DNA of 64,000 nucleotides. Source: Pseudomonas rhizophila. GTDB lineage: Bacteria > Pseudomonadota > Gammaproteobacteria > Pseudomonadales > Pseudomonadaceae. The stretch spans positions 3,720,554 to 3,784,553 of the forward strand of contig NZ_CP024081.1 in assembly GCF_003033885.1 (NCBI RefSeq), given 5' to 3'. The notes under the pieces were generated by a model. It saw nothing but the letters and a program-made list of their open reading frames with translations, had not been told where the DNA came from and did not search any database. The position numbers and the translations under genes were made by a program. Every line of letters begins with the position of its first letter. Position 1 is the first letter of the stretch. Shown piece after piece: positions 53,593 through 61,278 of this stretch.

Positions 53593-53607
53593 CACAAGTC
53601 TCGGTAA

Positions 53608-54711
<1,104 letters not shown>

Positions 54712-54750
54712 GATGATGGGCCTCCACTTCTGATAATGGTGTAAGGCGCG

Positions 54751-55581
54751 TTATTTCACGGCGCCGAAGGACAAACCGCGTACCAGCTGTTTTTGGCTGA
54801 TCCAGCCAAAAATCAGGATCGGTGCGCAGGCCAGGGTCGATACGGCCGACAACTTGGCCCAGAACAAGCCTTCGGGGCTGGAGTAGGACGCGATCAGGGC
54901 CGTCAGCGGCGCGGCTTTGGACGAGGTGAGGTTCAGCGACCAGAACGCCTCGTTCCAGCACAGGATCAGCGACAGCAGTACGGTGGAGGCCAGGCCACCC
55001 TTGGCGATGGGCAACAGGACGCGAACCATTTCCTGCCACAGCGTGGCGCCATCCAGACGCGCGGCTTCAAGGATGTCGCGGGGAATGTCCTTGAAGTAGG
55101 TGTAAATCATCCAGACCACGATCGGCAGGTTGATCAGCGTGTAGATGATGATCAACGCAGTCCGCGTGTCCAGCAGGCCAAAGCTCTTGGCCAGCAGGTA
55201 GATCGGCATCAGCACGCCCACCGGTGGCAACATTTTGGTGGAGAGCATCCACAGCAACGTGCCCTTGGTGCGCTGGGTTTCATAGAACGCCATGGAGTAG
55301 GCCGCCGGCACCGCAATCAGCAGGCAAAGGGCGGTGGCGCTGAAGGAAATCACCACCGAGTTCCAGGCGAAGCTGAAGTAGTTGCTGCGCTCGTTGATGT
55401 GCAGGTAGTTCTCCAGCGTCGGCGTGAAGATGAACTGCGGCGGCGTGGCGAACGCGTCGATTTCGGTCTTGAAGCTGGTCAGCACCATCCAGAAGATCGG
55501 GAAGAAGATCAGGATCGCGATGGCCCAGGCCAGCGTACCCAGCAGCAGGCTTTGCAGGCGACGGGATTGTTGAAGTGTCAT
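54751..55581 (-). CDS. mtlG: ABC transporter permease MtlG
   Basis: A 276-residue inner-membrane permease with six helices. The ATPase-contact EAA loop reads ILEAARLDGATLWQEMVRVLLPIAKGG (about residues 170-196). It pairs with MtlF to form the polyol channel. The start is 10 bases after the mtlF stop. Confidence 0.93.
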   Translation of the reverse strand: MTLQQSRRLQSLLLGTLAWAIAILIFFPIFWMVLTSFKTEIDAFATPPQFIFTPTLENYLHINERSNYFSFAWNSVVISFSATALCLLIAVPAAYSMAFYETQRTKGTLLWMLSTKMLPPVGVLMPIYLLAKSFGLLDTRTALIIIYTLINLPIVVWMIYTYFKDIPRDILEAARLDGATLWQEMVRVLLPIAKGGLASTVLLSLILCWNEAFWSLNLTSSKAAPLTALIASYSSPEGLFWAKLSAVSTLACAPILIFGWISQKQLVRGLSFGAVK

Positions 55582-55591
55582 GGCTGCGGCC

Positions 55592-56524
55592 TCAGTTCTT
55601 GTCGGTGAGGTTTTTGCCGATCATCCGGACCAGGATGATGGCGGCGATATTGGCAATCACCACGGCAATCAAGCCGCCGGCCGAAGCCATGCCGACGTCG
55701 AACTGCACCAGCGCCTGGTTGTAGATCAGGTAGGCGAGGTTGGTCGAGGCATAGCCGGGGCCGCCGTTGGTGGTGGTGAAAATCTCGGCGAACACCGACA
55801 GCAGGAAAATGGTTTCAATCATCAGCACCACCGCAATCGGGCGCGCCAGATGGGGCAGGGTCAGATGCCAGAAAATCGCGATGGGCCCCGCGCCATCCAG
55901 GCGGGCGGCTTCTTTCTGTTCCTGATCGAGGGACTGCATGGCCGTCATCAGGATCAGGATCGCGAAGGGCAACCATTGCCAGGACACAATGATGATGATC
56001 GACAGCAGCGGGTAATGGGCCAGCCAGTCCACCGGCTGCGCGCCGAACAGTTTCCACACCGAGGCGAGAATTCCCGAGACCGGGTGGAAAATCAGGTTCT
56101 TCCAGATCAGCGCGCCCACCGTGGGCATGATGAAGAACGGTGAAATCAGCAATACCCGCACGATGCCCCGGCCGAAAAACTCGCTGGCCTCCAGCAGCGC
56201 ACTGATCAACACCCCGAACACGATGCTGATCAGCAACACGCTGCCCACCAGCAGCAGAGTGTTGGTCGCCCCGGGGACGAAGCCCGAATCGGTCAGGAAG
56301 TAAGTGAAATTCTCCAGCCCGACAAATTCGTTCTCGCCGGGGTAAAGCAGGTTGTAGCGGATCAGCGAGAAGTAGACGGTCATGCCCAGTGGCACGATCA
56401 TCCACAGCAGCAGCAACCCCACCGAGGGGCTGACCAGAAACCAGCCTGGATTGGCCAAGCGGCTTTTGCGAACCGGTGGGGCAATCTCGCTGTGTGCTTT
56501 GGCGGTTGTCGTTGAACTATTCAT
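55592..56524 (-). CDS. mtlF: ABC transporter permease MtlF
   Basis: A 310-residue permease with six to seven helices and the EAA loop KEAARLDGAGPIAIFWHLTLPHLARPI (about residues 205-231). It is the partner of MtlG in the mannitol importer. It is separated from mtlE by a REPIN of the CGCGAGCAGGCTCGC family. Confidence 0.93.
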   Translation of the reverse strand: MNSSTTTAKAHSEIAPPVRKSRLANPGWFLVSPSVGLLLLWMIVPLGMTVYFSLIRYNLLYPGENEFVGLENFTYFLTDSGFVPGATNTLLLVGSVLLISIVFGVLISALLEASEFFGRGIVRVLLISPFFIMPTVGALIWKNLIFHPVSGILASVWKLFGAQPVDWLAHYPLLSIIIIVSWQWLPFAILILMTAMQSLDQEQKEAARLDGAGPIAIFWHLTLPHLARPIAVVLMIETIFLLSVFAEIFTTTNGGPGYASTNLAYLIYNQALVQFDVGMASAGGLIAVVIANIAAIILVRMIGKNLTDKN

Positions 56525-56562
56525 GGCATTGAACCGATTTGTGCGGGCCTACAAAAATCCAT

Positions 56563-56652
56563 TGTGGGAGCGAGCCTGCTCGCGATAGCGCAGGGTCAGG
56601 CAACATAGATGTTGAATGTGCCGGCCTTATCGCGAGCAGGCTCGCTCCCACA
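56563..56652. repeat. REPIN inside the mannitol operon, between mtlE and mtlF
   Basis: TTGTGGGAGCGAGCCTGCTC (from 56562) and its inverted copy ending at 56652 flank a 46-base centre. It lies just after the binding-protein stop (56665), where a strong mRNA hairpin would protect the mtlE message from 3' decay and raise MtlE over MtlFGK. Confidence 0.85.
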
Positions 56653-56664
56653 TTGACGTCGGGG

Positions 56665-57975
56665 TTACTTGGGATAACCTGCGCGTTTCATCTCGCGTTC
56701 CGTGGTGGACTGCGCTGCGGTCAACGCCTGGTCCACGGTCTGCTGGCCGGTCAACGCGCCCGAAAAGAACTTGCCGACCTGGGTGCCGATGGCCTGGAAC
56801 TCAGGAATGGTCACCAACTGGATACCGATATAGGGCACAGGCTTGAGAGTGGGGGCTTTCGGGTCAGCGACTTTCAACGACTCCAGGGTCACCTTGGCAA
56901 ACGGCGCGGCCTTCATGTAGTCGTCGCTATAGGTCGAGGTACGTGTGCCTGGCGGTACGTTGGCAACGCCATCGGTCTTGGCGACCAATTGGCTGTATTC
57001 CTTGGACGTCGCCCACATGGTAAAGACCTTGGCCGCTTCCTTGGCTTTGGAACTGGCGGGGATGGCCAGCGACCAGGAGTACATCCACGAGGTGCCTTTG
57101 TCAGTCGTTTCATGGGGGGCGAAGGTGAATCCGACGTGATCGGCCACCTTGCTTTGGGTCTTATCGGTGACGAACGAACCGGCGACGCTGGCATCGACCC
57201 AGATTGCACATTTGCCGCTGTTGAACAGCGCCAGGTTCTCGTTGAAACCGTTGCTGGAAGCGCCCGGCGGGCCGGATTTCTTCATGTTGTCGACGTAGAA
57301 GTTCAGGGCATTCTTCCACTCGGGGCCATTGAACTGCGGCTGCCACTTCTCATCGAACCAGCGCGCGCCAAAACCGTTGGCCAGGGTCGTGATCAGCGCC
57401 ATGTTTTCGCCCCAACCAGCCTTGCCTCGCAGACACAGGCCATATTGCTCCTTGGTCTTGTCAGTGAGTTTTTCCGCGAACTCACCGATCTGGGTCCAGG
57501 TCGGGTGTTCGGGCATGGTCAGCCCGGCGTCCTTGAACAGGTCGGTGCGGTAGTAGGTGATCGAGCTTTCGGCATAGAACGGCAGGGCGTAGAGCGTGCC
57601 CTTGACCGATAGGCCTTCACGCACGGACGGAAAAATATCATCCAGGGCATAACTGGCCGGCAAATCCTTCATCGGCTCCAGCCAACCCTTGGCCCCCCAG
57701 AGTGCGGCTTCGTACATGCCGATGGTCAGCACGTCGAACTGCCCGCCCTGGGTGGCGATGTCGGTGGTCAAGCGCTGGCGCAGGACGTTTTCTTCGAGCA
57801 CCACCCAATTGAGCTTGATGTCCGGGTGCTCAGCCTCGAAGGTCTTCGAGAGCTTTTGCATGCGGATCATGTCGCTGTTGTTGACGGTGGCAATGGTGAG
57901 GGTCTGTGCGCCGAAACTGACGCTGCTGAGGGTCATGCAGGTGGAGACAAGCAGAGCTTTTACCGAAGGTTTCAT
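56665..57975 (-). CDS. mtlE: Mannitol/polyol-binding periplasmic protein MtlE
   Basis: A 436-residue family 1 binding protein with a signal peptide (MKPSVKALLVSTCMTLSSVS, cleavage near FGA at 22-24). The mature part has the sugar-binding fold (TIATVNNSDMIRMQKLSKTFE; YALPFYAESSITYYRTDLFKDAGL; WVDASVAGSF). ATG 57975 with an AAAGGAGT site is the true start; the open frame extends 50 codons further. It is the first gene of mtlEFGKDYZ. Confidence 0.93.
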   Translation of the reverse strand: MKPSVKALLVSTCMTLSSVSFGAQTLTIATVNNSDMIRMQKLSKTFEAEHPDIKLNWVVLEENVLRQRLTTDIATQGGQFDVLTIGMYEAALWGAKGWLEPMKDLPASYALDDIFPSVREGLSVKGTLYALPFYAESSITYYRTDLFKDAGLTMPEHPTWTQIGEFAEKLTDKTKEQYGLCLRGKAGWGENMALITTLANGFGARWFDEKWQPQFNGPEWKNALNFYVDNMKKSGPPGASSNGFNENLALFNSGKCAIWVDASVAGSFVTDKTQSKVADHVGFTFAPHETTDKGTSWMYSWSLAIPASSKAKEAAKVFTMWATSKEYSQLVAKTDGVANVPPGTRTSTYSDDYMKAAPFAKVTLESLKVADPKAPTLKPVPYIGIQLVTIPEFQAIGTQVGKFFSGALTGQQTVDQALTAAQSTTEREMKRAGYPK

Positions 57976-58060
57976 CGCGCACTCCTTTTCCGCGCCCAAG
58001 GGCTGCGGAAGGACAGTTATTGTTTTTGTGTCTTCCGGATGAAGGGAAGAATGTGCGCTG

Positions 58061-58089
58061 ATTACAGCCCTCAATCGCCGGCGAGACAA
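58061..58089 (-). promoter_or_regulatory. Predicted mtlE promoter
   Basis: On the minus strand TTGTCT (58084-58089) and TGTAAT (58061-58066) are spaced by 17 bases, giving a start near 58054 and a leader of about 80 bases before ATG 57975. The weak -35 directly follows the proposed MtlR operator, as expected for an AraC-activated promoter. Confidence 0.65.
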
Positions 58090-58092
58090 ATC

Positions 58093-58126
58093 ATCCGTCG
58101 CACTTGCGCTGATACTTTTTTGCACT
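58093..58126 (-). promoter_or_regulatory. Predicted MtlR operator upstream of mtlE
   Basis: On the minus strand AGTGC (58122-58126) and AGTGC (58100-58104) are direct repeats 22 bases apart, two helix turns. Each is followed by AGTAT (58112-58116) or CGGAT (58093-58097). The second unit abuts the -35. This resembles the AGTGC/AGTAT...AGTGC/AGGAT operator I recall for P. fluorescens DSM 50106 MtlR, with small spacing differences. Confidence 0.65.
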
Positions 58127-58156
58127 GGATGGGATTTGGTCTGAGAAGGGGTTAGC

Positions 58157-58284
58157 TGTGGCGAGGGGATTTATCCCCGCTGTGTGGGAGCAAGGCTTGC
58201 CCGCGATGAGGATGACGCGGTCTTCCGGAGAACCGAGGCGCCTGCATCGCGAGCAAGCTTTGCTCCCACATAAATTCCCGCCAC
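58157..58284. repeat. Nested REPIN: one REP family inserted within another
   Basis: The outer arms TGTGGCGAGGGGATTTAT (58157-58174) and ATAAATTCCCGCCACA (58269-58284) belong to the same family as 17333. Between them an inner pair, TGTGGGAGCAAGGCTTGCCC and GAGCAAGCTTTGCTCCCACA (ending 58270), belongs to the CGCGAGCAGGCTCGC family. It lies between mtlR and the mtlE promoter. Confidence 0.75.
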
Positions 58285-58302
58285 AGGGATAACCTGGGAT
58301 TG

Positions 58303-59208
58303 TCAGCCCTGGTTCTGTTCGGTCAACCGCTGCACCGCCAGCCGCCGGTAATGGGAAGGGGTCATGCCCTTGAGCTGCTGAAAGCGCCGGTTGAAGTTGG
58401 ATATGTTGTTGAAGCCCGATTCAAAACACACGTCCGTCACCGGTTTGTCGCCGTCGGCCAACAACTCGCAGGACTTGCTGATACGCAGGCGATTGACGAA
58501 CTCGATGAAACAGCGGCCGGTGGCTTGTTTGAAGACGCGGCTGAAGTACGTCGGTTTCATGCCCAGATGGTCGGCCACTTCTTCCAGGGACAGTTCCCGT
58601 GCGTAATGGGCAAAGATGTAATCCACCGCGCGGTTGGTACGGTCAACGCTGTGCTCATCCGCCGGTTGCGCCGCAGTGGCCCCGGAAAGCAACTGATAGT
58701 CATCGGTTGCGGCCAGCAGCTCCATCAGGATGAAAAAATGCCCCAGGCGGCTCATGCCTTGGGAATCGGCGATGCGCTGCATCAGGATCATGGCCTGGCG
58801 GATAGTGCGCTTGCAGCGAAATTCGATGCCGTACTGGGCGCGCTCCAGCAATGGCGCGACGGTCTTGAGCTCGGCAAACACCTGATGGCCGCTCTCGAAC
58901 AGCTCGTCGGTAAAATTCACCAGCATGTCACGCTTGGGCACCACTTCGTCCTCGGCGACCTGGCTGATCCAGTTGTGGGGCAGGTTGGGGCCGGTGAGAA
59001 ACAGCGATTGCGGGTAAAAGTTGCCGATATAGTCACCGATGAATACCTTGCCGGAGCTGGCGACGATCAGGTGCAACTCGTATTCCTTATGGAAATGCCA
59101 GCGCACCAGCGGGCACGGGAAACCGTGCTGGCGATAGATGATGGACAGCCCGTTATGGTCGTCCATCAGCTCATAGGAAGGGTCGGTGACTCTTGCAGTT
59201 CGGGTCAT
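58303..59208 (-). CDS. mtlR: AraC-family activator of the mannitol operon, MtlR
   Basis: A 301-residue protein with an N-terminal cupin sensing domain (RWHFHKEYELHLIVASSGKVFIGDYIGNF, LTGPNLPHNWIS) and a C-terminal AraC domain (about 195-295: LSLEEVADHLGMKPTYFSRVFKQATGRCFIEFVNRLRISKSCELL; VTDVCFESGFNNISNFNRRFQQLKGMTPSHYRRL). Size and position match MtlR of P. fluorescens, which activates mtlE transcription in response to mannitol, sorbitol or arabitol. It lies upstream of mtlE on the same strand, separated by the nested REPIN. Confidence 0.93.
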   Translation of the reverse strand: MTRTARVTDPSYELMDDHNGLSIIYRQHGFPCPLVRWHFHKEYELHLIVASSGKVFIGDYIGNFYPQSLFLTGPNLPHNWISQVAEDEVVPKRDMLVNFTDELFESGHQVFAELKTVAPLLERAQYGIEFRCKRTIRQAMILMQRIADSQGMSRLGHFFILMELLAATDDYQLLSGATAAQPADEHSVDRTNRAVDYIFAHYARELSLEEVADHLGMKPTYFSRVFKQATGRCFIEFVNRLRISKSCELLADGDKPVTDVCFESGFNNISNFNRRFQQLKGMTPSHYRRLAVQRLTEQNQG

Positions 59209-59265
59209 GGCCTGGCGCTTTTATTGTTATTGCCGCTGGATAATGCCCCCTTCGCCGCACGGGTG

Positions 59266-60579
59266 CTACCCCGTAACGCTTCCGGCCTGACTGTTGCGGT
59301 TCTTCTCCTCAATCCACTGGGACATGTATTGAGTGCTCTTGTGCTGGTGATGACGCAACATGCTGCCGGTGAAGTTATCCCGGCGCCGTTGCTCAAGGTC
59401 GGCGCGACAGGCTTCGAGGCAATCGATCAGCGCCTGGGCGTGGACCTGTCGGCGGTAACGGTCCGCCAGCAGCGCCAGGCCGTTATCCCGGGCGCGGGTC
59501 CAAAGGCTCTGCTCGCGGTACAACTGCACAGCGGCGTGGGCGATATCTTCGGCGCTTTGGGCAATCGCTCCGGGCCAGGGCATTTCACCGTGCATGGCTT
59601 CTGCGCCGATGGGTGTGGTGACATTGGGTGTGCCGCACAGCATGGCATCGATCAGCTTGCCCTTGATGCCGGCACCGAAACGCAACGGCGCCAGACAGAC
59701 ACGTGCCGCCGACATGACCTGCAGCGCATCCTCGGCCCAATTCATGATGTGAAACCCTTGGGCCGCGTTGTGCAGCGCCGCAGCCTTGGGCGGGGTGTAG
59801 GCGCCATACAGGTGCAGTTGCGCATCAGGCAGCTGTTGGCGGATCAATGGCCAAATGGCGTTTTTCATCCAGAGCACGGCGTCCCAGTTCGGCGCGTGGC
59901 GGAAATTGCCGATGCTGAGGAAATGCGCCCGGTCTGCGAACGGCACGCGTGCTTCGCTCGGCAGGTCCAGCATCAGTGGGCACCAATGCAAGAGGTTGCG
60001 GGGCAGTTTGAAGTGCTCTACCAGCAACTCGATCTCGACTTCGGACACCATCAGGCTCAGGTCGCACCGGTACAGGGCGGCGATTTCCCGCTTGGCCAGG
60101 TCGGTGCCGGCCATCAACTCGAACGCTTGAGGCAGGTCCTGCGCAAACAGATCGCTGAAATCCTGGGAAACGTCATCCTTCTTCAACCGATCCTTGAGCC
60201 GCTGATGCCGGGCGTGGCGCAGGCTTTGCAAATCGGACGTCTCCAGCACCCGAAGGGCGCCGGGGCAGTGTTTCTCGACCCGCCAGCCGAACTGTTCTTC
60301 CATCATGAACTGGTCGAACAACACGATATCCGGGGCCAGTTCAGCGATGAATGTATCGAAACTGCTGCTGTTGAGCTCGATCGGCACTTCGCCGATCCCC
60401 AGCGCGATCAGGTCGGCACGGTTCTCGCCAGGGCCCGCGGGACTGCTGAAGGTGATGTCCCACCCTTGCCCAAGGAAGGCTTCGAGGATCTGCATGACGT
60501 GCCCGCTGGCAGCCGATGAACGCGGCTCGGGCCAGACATAGCCGATAACCAGGACCTTGGTGGCGGTGGGTTGACGCAT
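59266..60579 (-). CDS. Glycosyltransferase, GT4-like
   Basis: A 437-residue protein with a two-Rossmann GT-B layout. The N-terminal part starts KVLVIGYVWPEPRSSAASGHVMQIL and the C-terminal GT4/Glyco_trans_1_4 part contains HFLSIGNFRHAPNWDAVLWM, HIMNWAEDALQVMSAARVCLAPLRFGAGIKGKLIDAMLCGTPNVTTPIGAEAM. The last block holds the nucleotide-sugar-binding acidic residue region. No membrane segment. The acceptor and donor are unknown. It stands alone between mtlR and a receiver gene. Confidence 0.8.
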   Translation of the reverse strand: MRQPTATKVLVIGYVWPEPRSSAASGHVMQILEAFLGQGWDITFSSPAGPGENRADLIALGIGEVPIELNSSSFDTFIAELAPDIVLFDQFMMEEQFGWRVEKHCPGALRVLETSDLQSLRHARHQRLKDRLKKDDVSQDFSDLFAQDLPQAFELMAGTDLAKREIAALYRCDLSLMVSEVEIELLVEHFKLPRNLLHWCPLMLDLPSEARVPFADRAHFLSIGNFRHAPNWDAVLWMKNAIWPLIRQQLPDAQLHLYGAYTPPKAAALHNAAQGFHIMNWAEDALQVMSAARVCLAPLRFGAGIKGKLIDAMLCGTPNVTTPIGAEAMHGEMPWPGAIAQSAEDIAHAAVQLYREQSLWTRARDNGLALLADRYRRQVHAQALIDCLEACRADLEQRRRDNFTGSMLRHHQHKSTQYMSQWIEEKNRNSQAGSVTG

Positions 60580-60659
60580 GAGCGGGTGCTTCCTTGGAAC
60601 GAATCGACGTGGGCGCTATCAGCGCGGGGCGCCGATAGTGACCAACAATTGCGTCAGGC

Positions 60660-61040
60660 TCAAGAAAGAATGCCGTTGACCTTGTCGCGCAACTGATCGA
60701 TGGAAAAAGGCTTGCCAATCACCGCCATGCCTTCCGGCACATCGATGCTTTCGGCGTAACCGCTGGCAAACAGAATGGGTAGCTGAGGCCGAGCCGATCG
60801 GGCCTGCTTGGCCAGCTCGCGACCGTCCATCACCGGCAGGCCGACATCGGTCATCATCAGGGCGATGGGCTGCGCATCGTTACGCAGATACGCCAAGGCC
60901 TGTTCGCAGCCGTCCGCTTCCAGTACCTGGTATTCCAGCTCTTCCAGCACGTCGACAATCAACATACGTACGATGTCGTCGTCTTCGACTACCAGAATGG
61001 TTGGCTGGGTATCAGGAGCGGGGTTGTGCATGGTAGACAT
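60660..61040 (-). CDS. Single-domain response regulator
   Basis: A 126-residue receiver domain: acidic residues EDDD at 19-22, phospho-acceptor Asp65 (MMTDVGLPVMDG) and Lys110 (VIGKPFS). There is no output domain. It resembles the terminal receivers of hybrid kinases and is divergent from a large hybrid kinase at 61279, a likely partner. ATG 61040 starts a normal receiver; the frame extends far upstream without homology. Confidence 0.84.
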   Translation of the reverse strand: MSTMHNPAPDTQPTILVVEDDDIVRMLIVDVLEELEYQVLEADGCEQALAYLRNDAQPIALMMTDVGLPVMDGRELAKQARSARPQLPILFASGYAESIDVPEGMAVIGKPFSIDQLRDKVNGILS

Positions 61041-61108
61041 TCTCAGGGGATTGGGTTGGGGAGGTGTGCCAAAAAACGGCCTTATGCATGAGTAAGTAGC
61101 GAGGGGGC

Positions 61109-61160
61109 ACAAGTTCCCTGGGTTGTACAAGAAAGGATCTATAGTACAAGAGCTGACAAG
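61109..61160. promoter_or_regulatory. Phased ACAAG repeats in the receiver/hybrid-kinase divergent region
   Basis: ACAAG occurs at 61109, 61127, 61146 and 61156 on the plus strand, spaced 18, 19 and 10 bases. Two of them are extended to GTACAAG. The regular phasing on one face of the helix suggests a regulator binding array for one or both divergent genes. No regulator is identified. Confidence 0.4.
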
Positions 61161-61278
61161 GATCGTCGCTTCCTCAGGCTTTTCGTGGAGTTTGCGCCTT
61201 TGCCCCGTCAGAATGTGGATCCAACCGGTATTTTTCGGCAAACTCCACGGTTTTCAACTGTCCACCAAGGCTTATTCC

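Noticed and set aside
51271..53607. 778-codon plus-strand frame opposite mtlY and mtlD
   Set aside because: It is antisense to two well-supported genes; high-GC codon bias keeps the opposite frame open. No domain is visible and it spans a REPIN and the intergenic gap.
58300..60519. 739-codon plus-strand frame opposite mtlR and the glycosyltransferase
   Set aside because: Antisense shadow of two genes with clear families; the translated sequence has no recognisable motif.
61124..61150. TTGTACAAG...GTACAAG as a third light operator
   Set aside because: The right half is GTAC without the TGTA(C/T)A hexamer and the spacing is not 12, so it does not fit the sites at 127 and 6607; kept only as ACAAG repeats.
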